Source: Candidatus Brocadiaceae bacterium
GTDB lineage: Bacteria; Planctomycetota; MHYJ01; JACQXL01; CAKKQI01
Length of the DNA stretch: 8,693 nucleotides
Direction of reading: 5' to 3'
Assembly: GCA_919901895.1 (NCBI GenBank)
Contig: CAKKQI010000050.1
Location: 1 to 8,693 of the forward strand
Shown: positions 1 through 5,501 of the stretch, piece after piece
Layout: each line of letters starts with the position of its first letter
How positions within the stretch are numbered: the stretch's first letter is position 1
Notes under the pieces: generated by a model
The model's input: only the letters and a program-made list of their open reading frames with translations
The model's database searches: none
What the model was told of the DNA's origin: nothing
Translations under genes and position numbers: made by a program

Positions 1-591
1 AACCGGGCAATTATTAAGGCAGACTTAAAGAGGAACGAAGAAGCATTGAAAGATCCGGAATTCAACCCCACGGACTTCGCAGTTACATTGACCCACGAAG
101 CGCAGCACGCTAAGCAGCATATCGAAGGCGGGCTTGTTTATGCCTCGGTTTATAAAGAATATGAGGCGCATCTCGAGCAGAACAAGGTTTATGCTGAATT
201 ACTTCGTTCCGGTGCGCCACCATCAAAAGGGGAAATACACGCGGACTACCAAATCTTGAAAAGCGTCGGTGTAGATAACTACCAAAAAATAGTGCACTTG
301 CGTTATAACTCCGATAGGCAGTTGAATATGAATATGGCCCAATTGCGTATAGATTTTAGCCAGGGTAAGATTAGTGAGGGGGAATATTGGTTCGGGTTGA
401 AGAAGTTGCAGGTTGCATCATCTTTTGCGATGGCCTATGGGTCCGGGAAAACACCGGAGGAACAAAGAAAGCAACGTTTACCGGGAACCGGTTGGTTGAC
501 GGGAACGGAAGATGAACTTAGGAAAACGGAGAAGCACTATGAACAGTACAGAGGAAATTACAAATTTGAACCCTCCGATCCAAAGCACTAA
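1..591 (+). CDS. HExxH zinc-metalloprotease-like protein, 3' part (5' end outside window)
   Basis: The frame is open from base 1 with no stop, so the gene most likely begins upstream; the TTG at 46 has no convincing ribosome site. 196 residues are visible. Near the start of the visible part is a zinc-protease signature: His32-Glu33-Ala-Gln-His36 (counting from base 1), preceded by hydrophobic/Thr residues as in a metalloprotease helix. An acidic second helix follows about 17 residues later (Glu53-Tyr-Glu55-Ala), which could supply the third zinc ligand as in gluzincin-type enzymes. The remaining 130 residues are charged, without membrane segments, and end in a Lys/Glu/Pro-rich tail. The next gene starts inside its last 53 bases, suggesting co-expression. 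I do not recognise the family. It could be a cell-envelope protease domain or the C-terminal domain of a larger secreted protein. The motif is seen; zinc binding and catalysis are inferred. Confidence 0.65.
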   Translation, partial: NRAIIKADLKRNEEALKDPEFNPTDFAVTLTHEAQHAKQHIEGGLVYASVYKEYEAHLEQNKVYAELLRSGAPPSKGEIHADYQILKSVGVDNYQKIVHLRYNSDRQLNMNMAQLRIDFSQGKISEGEYWFGLKKLQVASSFAMAYGSGKTPEEQRKQRLPGTGWLTGTEDELRKTEKHYEQYRGNYKFEPSDPKH

Positions 592-1771
592 CGGCTCCCA
601 GGGTATAAAGAATTTTACGGGCTGGTTGGCCGTGGAACTCGCAGTCATTTTTCTGTTGGCGCGACTCGGTATTTCTACCTTGCTTTATATCAGGCAGTGG
701 GTATCCTTTCAGCCGTTCTTTCCAATCCTGGGTTGGTTGGTTCTTATATTGTTCCTTTTTGTTAGCAAGAGATTATTTCTGAGGCGAATGCCGGCGTGTT
801 TTCGGTCCCCATTAGTGGTCTGCGCCACATTGGGCATCTCTCTGATTGTCATCATCTGGAGCGTTTTTTCTATCCGGCCATTCTTTGACGAGCAGTTTTG
901 GAATATAGAAATATCCAGAAATGCGGTCCGGATGCTGGCCAGGTATGAAATGAAATTCAAAACTAAGACCGGCTCTTATACGGAAAATCTGGATGAACTC
1001 GGACGCACACTGTTTAATAATCCTTCTTATGTGAAGGATCGGCTTGGTCTTATATGGAAGGGGAAATCTTTGGATGATGTCATCAGAATTAAAGTCCGTG
1101 ATGAAGGTGTTCTTCAGATATATGCTGTTCCGGTAGGTTTTCAGTTTAAAACCGACCAGATTGTCTACGACAGTTCTGAACCGAGATTGTTGGATATACC
1201 CCCCGGTTTTGCCGTGACTTGGAGTTTCGATCCCGGTATGAACTCAGACAAACTGATGCAATCGTGGTCTTACCAGATCTGGAGTTACGGTTCCGTTTTT
1301 GATTTAGATTTTGAACCGATTGATACAGCCAGACGGGCCTACAAAATTCAGTTCCCAGCGCTGTATGATGATAATGATCTGGACCAAGATGAGGCGTTCC
1401 GGACCCTTCCCGTGAATCTTGCTTGGTTTCTTGTGAACCTGGAGGAAAGATTTAAGTATCTGGGATCCTGCGAGGCACCCAATCAAGTGAGCGCCCAGAA
1501 AGTATGGGAGTTGTATCAGGTGGTCAAGAAAAGTCGTTTCACTACACTTCCAAAAGATATCGCTCCAAAAGAATTTTCCACTTTTGGGCAGGAATCTACT
1601 TGCATCAGCGTGCGAATGGCCGGTAAGGTTTACGAATCCCGCCTATCGGACAGCCCCAGAACCCTGGCTGATGAAGGAACCAAACAGTTCTTCTTATCCG
1701 ATGGAAGGGTCACGCGGTTCCTCCAGGTGCATGCGTGGTTTAGGAACACCCTGTTGACCAAAAATAAATGA
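539..1771 (+). CDS. Unrecognised membrane protein, three TM segments plus large extracytoplasmic domain
   Basis: The start chosen is ATG 539, which has GGAG at 528-531 seven bases upstream. An in-frame ATG at 512 would add nine residues but has a much weaker ribosome site. The 410-residue protein has a polar N-terminal tail, then three hydrophobic segments at about 29-51, 61-81 and 91-113, with basic residues (Lys-Arg-Leu-Phe-Leu-Arg-Arg) after the second. A soluble domain of roughly 300 residues follows. That domain opens with a helix and a Gly-Ser-Tyr-Thr-Glu-Asn-Leu-Asp-Glu-Leu stretch that loosely resembles the region after the N-terminal helix of type II pseudopilins. This resemblance is slight and I do not assign function from it. 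Two cysteines (in Gly-Ser-Cys-Glu and Ser-Thr-Cys-Ile) could form a disulfide if the domain is exported. The gene overlaps the preceding protease-like gene by 53 bases and ends six bases before the convergent acpS. Confidence 0.75.
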   Translation: MNSTEEITNLNPPIQSTNGSQGIKNFTGWLAVELAVIFLLARLGISTLLYIRQWVSFQPFFPILGWLVLILFLFVSKRLFLRRMPACFRSPLVVCATLGISLIVIIWSVFSIRPFFDEQFWNIEISRNAVRMLARYEMKFKTKTGSYTENLDELGRTLFNNPSYVKDRLGLIWKGKSLDDVIRIKVRDEGVLQIYAVPVGFQFKTDQIVYDSSEPRLLDIPPGFAVTWSFDPGMNSDKLMQSWSYQIWSYGSVFDLDFEPIDTARRAYKIQFPALYDDNDLDQDEAFRTLPVNLAWFLVNLEERFKYLGSCEAPNQVSAQKVWELYQVVKKSRFTTLPKDIAPKEFSTFGQESTCISVRMAGKVYESRLSDSPRTLADEGTKQFFLSDGRVTRFLQVHAWFRNTLLTKNK

Positions 1772-1777
1772 GCGAAT

Positions 1778-2164
1778 CTATTTTTCTAAAATCACCACGG
1801 CCGCGGCAACGGTGGTAGTATGGGTTAGTGAAAGATGGACCTGTTTTACTTTTAATTTAGTACAGATATTGTTTGCTTGTCCGGACAATTGTAATTGAGG
1901 TTTCCCTTCTTTTGAATTTCTAACTTCAATATCTTTCCAGCCGGGGCTGTTTTTTCTTCCCCAGCCCAATCCCGCGGCTTTCATAAACGCCTCTTTAGCC
2001 GCAAAACGGACGGCGAAATGCTGGTTGGGGTCTTTTTTACGTTTGATGCAATAGCGGATTTCTTTCGGCGTAAAAATCCGCCGAAGAAAATGACGTTTAT
2101 AGCGCCGGATCCCTTCTTTAATCCGGTTTACTTCAGTAACATCAATTCCAATGCCAATAATCAT
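1778..2164 (-). CDS. acpS: Holo-[acyl-carrier-protein] synthase
   Basis: AcpS transfers the 4'-phosphopantetheine arm of coenzyme A to a conserved serine of apo acyl carrier protein in the cytoplasm, activating it for fatty-acid synthesis. The 128-residue length is typical of the short, trimer-forming AcpS type. Diagnostic motifs are all present: the N-terminal Gly-Ile-Gly-Ile-Asp8-Val block (Mg-binding Asp), Phe-Thr-Pro-Lys-Glu near 31-35, and Arg53-Phe-Ala-Ala-Lys57-Glu58-Ala-Phe-Met-Lys-Ala (Mg-ligand Glu58 and catalytic-region lysines). The C-terminal His-Leu-Ser-Leu-Thr-His strand is followed by an Ala/Val-rich strand. The start at 2164 matches the family N-terminus and has GAGAGGA about 11 bases upstream, a somewhat long spacing. 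It is transcribed alone, convergent with the membrane-protein gene and divergent from the HAD gene, from a good promoter at 2213-2241. No key residue is missing. Confidence 0.97.
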   Translation of the reverse strand: MIIGIGIDVTEVNRIKEGIRRYKRHFLRRIFTPKEIRYCIKRKKDPNQHFAVRFAAKEAFMKAAGLGWGRKNSPGWKDIEVRNSKEGKPQLQLSGQANNICTKLKVKQVHLSLTHTTTVAAAVVILEK

Positions 2165-2212
2165 AAATAAAATTTTCCTCTCGTAAAATTTTATCCTTTA
2201 GGCCAGGTTCTT

Positions 2213-2241
2213 AGTATACATTAGGATATTTAAAAATTCAA
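2213..2241 (-). promoter_or_regulatory. sigma70-type promoter for acpS
   Basis: On the minus strand, TTGAAT (complement of 2236-2241) is separated by exactly 17 bases from TATACT (complement of 2213-2218). This matches consensus at 4 of 6 and 5 of 6 positions. Transcription would begin near 2206 and give a leader of about 40 bases with the acpS ribosome site. The -35 box lies next to the weaker upstream elements of the divergent HAD promoter, so the two face away from each other in a 117-bp gap. Confidence 0.6.
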
Positions 2242-2264
2242 TAAATCTTTAACTCTCGCTAAAT

Positions 2265-2270
2265 TATGAT
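2265..2270 (+). promoter_or_regulatory. -10 element for the HAD gene, nearly leaderless
   Basis: TATGAT (5 of 6 to consensus) ends 11 bases before the ATG at 2282. The expected transcription start is then only about 4-5 bases before the start codon. No SD-like sequence precedes the ATG and no good -35 box is visible at 16-18 bases, so the promoter call rests on the -10 element and gene spacing. Confidence 0.4.
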
Positions 2271-2281
2271 AGACTGTCTGT

Positions 2282-3025
2282 ATGATAAAAGCAGTAACCT
2301 TTGATCTCTGGCAGACTTTGATTTACGAAACGCTGGAGCAAGAGATTAAAAAACGTAATCGGCGGGTTGAACAAATTACCAATCTTCTGGCCGGTGCCGG
2401 CTATCAAACCGGACCTGAAGCGGTGGCTCGCGCCCACGAGCAGGTCTGGATGAAATGCCGGGAAATCTGGTCAAAGGATATTGATTTTCCGATTCGCACC
2501 CAGATTTTATTCCTGCTGGAATTTATTGATTCTAAATTTACGGCGGAGCCACTGCCGGAACCTTTTTTAGACGAGATAATTGAAGCATACGTTAGCCCGG
2601 TTTTTATGGAATTGCCTTATCTGACCGATGGCGTTCCGGAAATTCTTCAGTCCTTAACGGAACGCGGCATTAAGATAGGATTAATTTCCAACACCGGCCG
2701 GACACCCGGTCGATACTTAAGGGACGTATTACAAAAACTGCAAATAGGCCGCTATTTTATAACGATGTCTTTTTCGGACGAACTGCTTATTCGTAAGCCA
2801 TCGCCGGAGATTTTTTATCAAACGTTAGGGAAAATTGGTGTCACCCCGCAAGAGTCCATTCACATCGGGGATGATCCGCAAGCGGATATTACCGGGGCTA
2901 AACGCGTTGGTATGAAAACAGTTTGGCTGAAGAACAATAATTTTTCTTTAGAGGAATTGCCGCCGGCTGATATTATCGTAGAGCAGTTAGAAGGTCTTAG
3001 CCAACGCCTGCTCAACATGGTTTAA
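2282..3025 (+). CDS. HAD-superfamily hydrolase
   Basis: A 247-residue cytoplasmic hydrolase of the haloacid-dehalogenase fold, probably a phosphatase of unknown substrate. Motif I is Val-Thr-Phe-Asp8-Leu-Trp10-Gln-Thr12-Leu, with Asp8 the nucleophile. The second Asp of the usual DxD is Trp10, as in a recognised minority of HAD proteins. A helical cap occupies about residues 20-110. Motif II is Leu-Ile-Ser136-Asn-Thr, motif III is Lys172 in Arg-Lys-Pro-Ser-Pro-Glu-Ile-Phe, and motif IV is Ile-Gly-Asp197-Asp198-Pro-Gln-Ala-Asp202, which would hold Mg. The Ala-Gly/Gly-Met-Lys-Thr-Val-Trp region after motif IV is typical of this subfamily. The ATG at 2282 starts exactly at the conserved N-terminal strand but has no ribosome site, fitting near-leaderless translation. 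Its TAA stop interlocks with the stop of the convergent beta-barrel gene. Substrate cannot be read from sequence. Confidence 0.93.
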   Translation: MIKAVTFDLWQTLIYETLEQEIKKRNRRVEQITNLLAGAGYQTGPEAVARAHEQVWMKCREIWSKDIDFPIRTQILFLLEFIDSKFTAEPLPEPFLDEIIEAYVSPVFMELPYLTDGVPEILQSLTERGIKIGLISNTGRTPGRYLRDVLQKLQIGRYFITMSFSDELLIRKPSPEIFYQTLGKIGVTPQESIHIGDDPQADITGAKRVGMKTVWLKNNNFSLEELPPADIIVEQLEGLSQRLLNMV

Positions 3026-3663
3026 AACCGAAGGGCGATATTTACTCCCGTGCTCCAGTTGCTTAAATCAACCTTTCTTTGCGGCAAAACCCTCAGGTTG
3101 TCTTTTAATGAGAATGGTTCAAGCCATTCAGCCGTAACATCCAGTGAAAATGTGATATTCCGGGCCGAAATATATTTTAATCCGGCCAACAGATGATATC
3201 CGGGAGTATTACGGGCTTTAAATTGATTATAGATCGACTGGTCGGCATCAAAATTTACATACCGCAGGTAGCTAAACCCAGCGCCGATATAAGGTTTGAA
3301 AGAATGGTGCCGGCTCAACCCGGCAATTAAACTGAGACTCAGCGGTGTTTCTTTTAACGTCCCGGCTTTAATATTGTTCCGCTTGGTGTCTTCGTAATCG
3401 GCGGTTAACATTCCAATTTTAAGTTTTAACGTGCTGTTCTCATTGATGGTATGAGCCAGCGTAAAAAAATATTTCTGGATTTTGGAAAACTCGTCGCTCG
3501 TTGGTTTGGTGGAATTGAATTCTATGCCTAATTCTAAACTTTCAGCCAGTGCATATTTCTTTAAAAACTCATCCGTCGAGTCTTCGGCTCCAGATAATTG
3601 ATTGACTGCTAATAAACAGACGACCAACAGGGAAATACCTAATCCGGGCCAGATTCTTTTCAT
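3022..3663 (-). CDS. Outer-membrane beta-barrel protein (OmpW/OmpA-barrel-like)
   Basis: The start is ATG at 3663: on the minus strand AGGAGG (complement of 3672-3677) lies 8 bases upstream and the protein then begins with a classic signal peptide. A longer reading from 3687 lacks a ribosome site. Of 213 residues, about 1-26 are the signal (Lys-Arg n-region, Leu/Val-rich core, Leu-Ser-Gly-Ala before Glu27). The mature part has alternating polar/hydrophobic strands, for example around 106-116, 123-136, 155-164 and 168-179. It includes the Pro-Tyr-Ile-Gly-Ala-Gly-Phe-Ser-Tyr strand typical of small eight-stranded barrels, and it ends with Ile-Ala-Leu-Arg-Phe. A C-terminal aromatic residue is the usual barrel-assembly signal. 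Its transport or structural role is unknown. It is divergent from htrA, whose relatives handle misfolded envelope proteins, but a functional link is only suggested by position. Confidence 0.85.
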   Translation of the reverse strand: MKRIWPGLGISLLVVCLLAVNQLSGAEDSTDEFLKKYALAESLELGIEFNSTKPTSDEFSKIQKYFFTLAHTINENSTLKLKIGMLTADYEDTKRNNIKAGTLKETPLSLSLIAGLSRHHSFKPYIGAGFSYLRYVNFDADQSIYNQFKARNTPGYHLLAGLKYISARNITFSLDVTAEWLEPFSLKDNLRVLPQRKVDLSNWSTGVNIALRF

Positions 3664-3718
3664 AAATAAATCCTCCTGAAACGGCAAACAAATATAATAA
3701 CTGGTTCGTATTATTAAA

Positions 3719-3746
3719 AGTATAGCACCTCGTTACAAAAATGCAA
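3719..3746 (-). promoter_or_regulatory. Possible promoter for the beta-barrel gene
   Basis: On the minus strand, TATACT (complement of 3719-3724, 5 of 6 to consensus) has TTGCAT (complement of 3741-3746) 16 bases upstream. The -35 match is poor beyond TTG. A start near 3712 would leave a leader of about 48 bases. It is placed sensibly but the region is very AT-rich, so chance matches are likely. Confidence 0.35.
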
Positions 3747-3812
3747 TATTTTTTTATTTTTTATTATAGTAAATTTTGTGATAGATTTTAAAAAGGAAAT
3801 TTCATTTCATAG

Positions 3813-3826
3813 GGAAATGCATTTCC
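3813..3826. repeat. 14-bp perfect palindrome, operator-like, with a degenerate neighbour copy
   Basis: GGAAATGCATTTCC is its own reverse complement. A related, imperfect version (GGAAAT, TT, CATTTC) lies at 3795-3808, about 18 bases away centre to centre, so the two would sit on roughly the same DNA face. The perfect copy ends 34 bases before the -35 box of the htrA promoter. This is the arrangement of a dimeric regulator site, but no regulator is identifiable in the window. Confidence 0.4.
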
Positions 3827-3860
3827 TGGTAAAAACCGGGTAAGCGTAAAGCAAATCATC

Positions 3861-3888
3861 TTGACAATAATAATAAATTTGTTATGCT
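3861..3888 (+). promoter_or_regulatory. sigma70-type promoter for htrA
   Basis: TTGACA (3861-3866, perfect) is followed after 16 bases by TATGCT (3883-3888, 4 of 6). Predicted start is near 3895, which gives htrA a leader of about 175 bases containing the 81-bp hairpin element and the ribosome-site hairpin. No sigma32- or sigmaE-like alternative was evident to me. Confidence 0.5.
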
Positions 3889-3921
3889 TATTTTTCAGAC
3901 TTTTAAAGGGTTTCTTTTTAC

Positions 3922-4002
3922 GGTAGCCGCCTCGCTTTAGCGGGGCGTATATTGGAACGAATTTTTATTTATTTCGCTCCGAAATCATTCGGAGCGGCTA
4001 CC
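3922..4002. repeat. 81-bp palindromic element with 9-bp terminal inverted repeats and two internal hairpins
   Basis: The ends GGTAGCCGC (3922-3930) and GCGGCTACC (3994-4002) are perfect inverted repeats. Inside, 3928-3935 pairs with 3940-3947 (8 pairs, one G-T, loop TTTA). CGCTCCGAA (3975-3983) pairs perfectly with TTCGGAGCG (3988-3996) around a 4-base loop. The centre is AT-rich. The internal stems share a few bases with the outer repeat, so they are alternative folds. It has no coding content and looks like a REP- or MITE-type interspersed element; only one copy is visible in the window. No T-run follows, so it is not a standard intrinsic terminator. It would lie in the htrA leader RNA. Confidence 0.6.
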
Positions 4003-4029
4003 TTATTAGACAGCCTGGTCTGTTAACAT

Positions 4030-4069
4030 AAATTTTTCTCAAAGGGAAAAATTTGTACGGGAGGAATTT
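4030..4069 (+). promoter_or_regulatory. htrA leader hairpin with alternative pairing to the ribosome binding site
   Basis: The arm at 4030-4040 (AAATTTTTCTC) pairs over 11 positions with 4044-4054 (GGGAAAAATTT; one G-U, loop AAA). The same arm also pairs over 11 positions with 4059-4069 (GGGAGGAATTT; three G-U), which contains the whole GGGAGG ribosome site of htrA. The two right arms are near-identical copies (9 of 11). The near hairpin should be more stable, leaving the ribosome site free; the far pairing would hide it. The pairings are read directly; any regulatory role is inferred. Confidence 0.45.
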
Positions 4070-4070
4070 T

Positions 4071-5219
4071 ATGGGTATTAACCGTAAATGGTTGCTGGTT
4101 TTTATCCTGTTAGGGGGAGTTGTCCTCGGCTTGGTGATTGGTAAATATTATGAACTGGTTACTACCGAAGCCCAGGATAATGCTAAAGAACTGGAAGATT
4201 TACGAAAGAGTTTGCAGGGGGAGAAAGATCCGTTAAAATTATTCAGTAAAGTCGCCCGATGTGTCACTCCTTCCGTGGTCAATATCAGCACCAAGAAAAC
4301 GATTATGCTGACGCAGGAAGACAGTTTTTTTCCGTGGTTTTATCGGCGTTTGCCCAGCGAGCGGAAGCAAATCGGTTCAGGTGTAATTGTGGATGACCAG
4401 GGATATATTCTTACTAATAATCACGTGGTGAGCGGGGCGGAAGAAATAAAAGTTACCCTTTCCGATAAACGCGAATTTGTCGGTAAAGTTATCGGGACCG
4501 ACAAATTAACCGACCTGGCCGTTGTTAAAATTAATGCCAAAAATCTGCACCACGCCGTGTTAGGGAATTCCGATAACCTTGAAGTGGGTGAATGGGTCGT
4601 GGCCATCGGGAATCCCTTCGGTTTAGACCATACGGTTACTTCGGGAATCATCAGTGCTAAACGCGGTGAGATTGATGACCTCAGTGATTATACCGGTTTT
4701 ATTCAAACCGATGCGGCTATTAATCCCGGTAACAGCGGTGGGCCGCTGGTAAATTTGCAGGGAGAAGTTATCGGTATTAATTCGGCCATCGTTTCTCAAA
4801 CCGGCGGATACCAGGGAATCGGTTTTGCCATACCGATTAATCGGGCTAAAAGTATTATGAATAAATTAATCGAGCGCGGGAAAATTGAACGGCCTTTTCT
4901 CGGCGTGCAATTGAGCGAGATAAATGAATCACTGGCCCATTATTATGACCTGCCGGACGTAGCCGCACTTTTGAAACTTTTAAAATTAAATGAACCGAAA
5001 GGTATTTTTATTATTTCGGTCGTTAATGACTCGCCGGCTGATAAATCCGGTCTGATGGAAGGTGATGTCGTGCTTGAGTTCGCCGGGAAACAGGTTAATA
5101 AACCAAACGACCTGACCAGCGCTATTTCTCAGAGCAAAGTTGGCGATACCGCGACTATTAAACTTATTAGAAATGGAAATGAAGTATCAATGAAAATTAA
5201 AGTGGGAGAAAGAGAATAA
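4071..5219 (+). CDS. htrA: HtrA/Deg-family serine protease, membrane-anchored, one PDZ domain
   Basis: A trypsin-fold protease that degrades or processes misfolded envelope proteins in the periplasm. The start is ATG 4071, six bases after GGAGG; the upstream in-frame TTG at 4053 overlaps the ribosome site and is rejected. The 382-residue protein has an uncleaved-looking N-terminal anchor at about 7-24, an acidic/charged linker (31-60), then the protease domain. The catalytic triad is His118 (Thr-Asn-Asn-His-Val-Val), Asp148 (Leu-Thr-Asp-Leu-Ala) and Ser222 (Pro-Gly-Asn-Ser-Gly-Gly-Pro-Leu). The regulatory loop segment before His is short and contains Phe-Phe-Pro-Trp-Phe. A single PDZ domain spans about 276-380, opening with Phe-Leu-Gly-Val, with an extra Ala/Leu/Lys-rich segment of about ten residues near 297-308 before Gly-Ile-Phe-Ile. 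One PDZ plus an anchor is the DegS-like layout; the substrate or signalling role is unknown. Confidence 0.96.
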   Translation: MGINRKWLLVFILLGGVVLGLVIGKYYELVTTEAQDNAKELEDLRKSLQGEKDPLKLFSKVARCVTPSVVNISTKKTIMLTQEDSFFPWFYRRLPSERKQIGSGVIVDDQGYILTNNHVVSGAEEIKVTLSDKREFVGKVIGTDKLTDLAVVKINAKNLHHAVLGNSDNLEVGEWVVAIGNPFGLDHTVTSGIISAKRGEIDDLSDYTGFIQTDAAINPGNSGGPLVNLQGEVIGINSAIVSQTGGYQGIGFAIPINRAKSIMNKLIERGKIERPFLGVQLSEINESLAHYYDLPDVAALLKLLKLNEPKGIFIISVVNDSPADKSGLMEGDVVLEFAGKQVNKPNDLTSAISQSKVGDTATIKLIRNGNEVSMKIKVGERE

Positions 5220-5236
5220 ATTTAGACCTATTTTTT

Positions 5237-5446
5237 TTACCTTGTTTCTACCTCATACTTTTCAAATTCAATTGGAAAAGTATAAGTAAAAGTAATCCTC
5301 GCCCTTTCTAATAATTTACCTTCACCGTCCATTTTAGTAATGTCCACCCGGTTCATATTCCATAATTTACCGTATTTCACCGGGGTAAGGCTGATTTTCA
5401 ACCTTTCGTTTTCATCTGAGGATTCAATTTTTTCTATAAATAAGAA
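5237..5446 (-). pseudogene. 3' fragment of a decayed minus-strand gene
   Basis: On the minus strand, 69 codons are open between a TGA at 5447-5449 and a TAA at 5237-5239. No ATG lies near the upstream end; the first internal ATG is at residue 31. The composition looks protein-like rather than random. There are alternating charged/hydrophobic stretches, a Lys-Ile-Ser-Leu-Thr-Pro-Val-Lys-Tyr-Gly-Lys-Leu-Trp segment, and a closing strand-rich Ala-Arg-Ile-Thr-Phe-Thr-Tyr-Thr-Phe-Pro followed by an acidic end. This suggests the C-terminal end of a larger, probably beta-rich protein whose 5' part was lost where the moaA promoter now lies. The family is not recognised. It could alternatively be a small intact gene starting at TTG 5401 (complement), but no ribosome site supports that. 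Confidence 0.45.
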
Positions 5447-5465
5447 TCAAGTTAATTTGTTAATA

Positions 5466-5494
5466 TTGACAGCAAAAGATTATTAAATTATAAT
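5466..5494 (+). promoter_or_regulatory. Perfect-consensus sigma70 promoter for moaA
   Basis: TTGACA (5466-5471) and TATAAT (5489-5494) are both exact consensus and separated by exactly 17 bases. The moaA ATG begins eight bases after the end of the -10 box, which is the expected transcription start itself. The transcript would therefore be leaderless. There is no SD sequence between the -10 box and the ATG. Confidence 0.85.
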
Positions 5495-5501
5495 AATAAG
5501 T

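Larger units (their letters stand above)
3664..4070. other. Divergent intergenic region between beta-barrel gene and htrA
   Basis: This 407-bp stretch shows no coding frame I can support. From left to right it holds the ribosome site of the minus-strand gene (3671-3677), a probable minus-strand promoter, an AT-rich run (about 3746-3775) and a pair of GGAAAT/CATTTC palindromic motifs (3795-3826). Then come a plus-strand promoter (3861-3888), an 81-bp hairpin element (3922-4002), and the leader hairpin with the htrA ribosome site (4030-4069). Confidence 0.8.

Noticed and set aside
709..960. Minus-strand open frame as a gene
   Set aside because: It is antisense to the membrane-protein gene, has no ribosome site and reads as a basic, low-quality translation; the plus strand explains the DNA better.
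1..1771. Polymorphic toxin and immunity pair
   Set aside because: The order and overlap would allow it, but there is no toxin-delivery domain, no repeat region and no known immunity fold visible in the window.
3922..4002. Intrinsic terminator for a transcript entering htrA
   Set aside because: Strong stems, but the sequence after 4002 is not a T-run and no gene lies upstream on the plus strand.
5255..5283. 9-bp perfect inverted repeat (ATACTTTTC / GAAAAGTAT) after htrA as an intrinsic terminator
   Set aside because: AU-rich stem with an 11-base loop and no T-run after it on the plus strand; it lies inside the minus-strand gene remnant and may be chance coding symmetry. The T-run at 5231-5238 has no hairpin before it.
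5220..5501. Molybdenum-cofactor riboswitch upstream of moaA
   Set aside because: The promoter abuts the start codon, leaving no leader, and the upstream DNA looks like minus-strand coding remnant.
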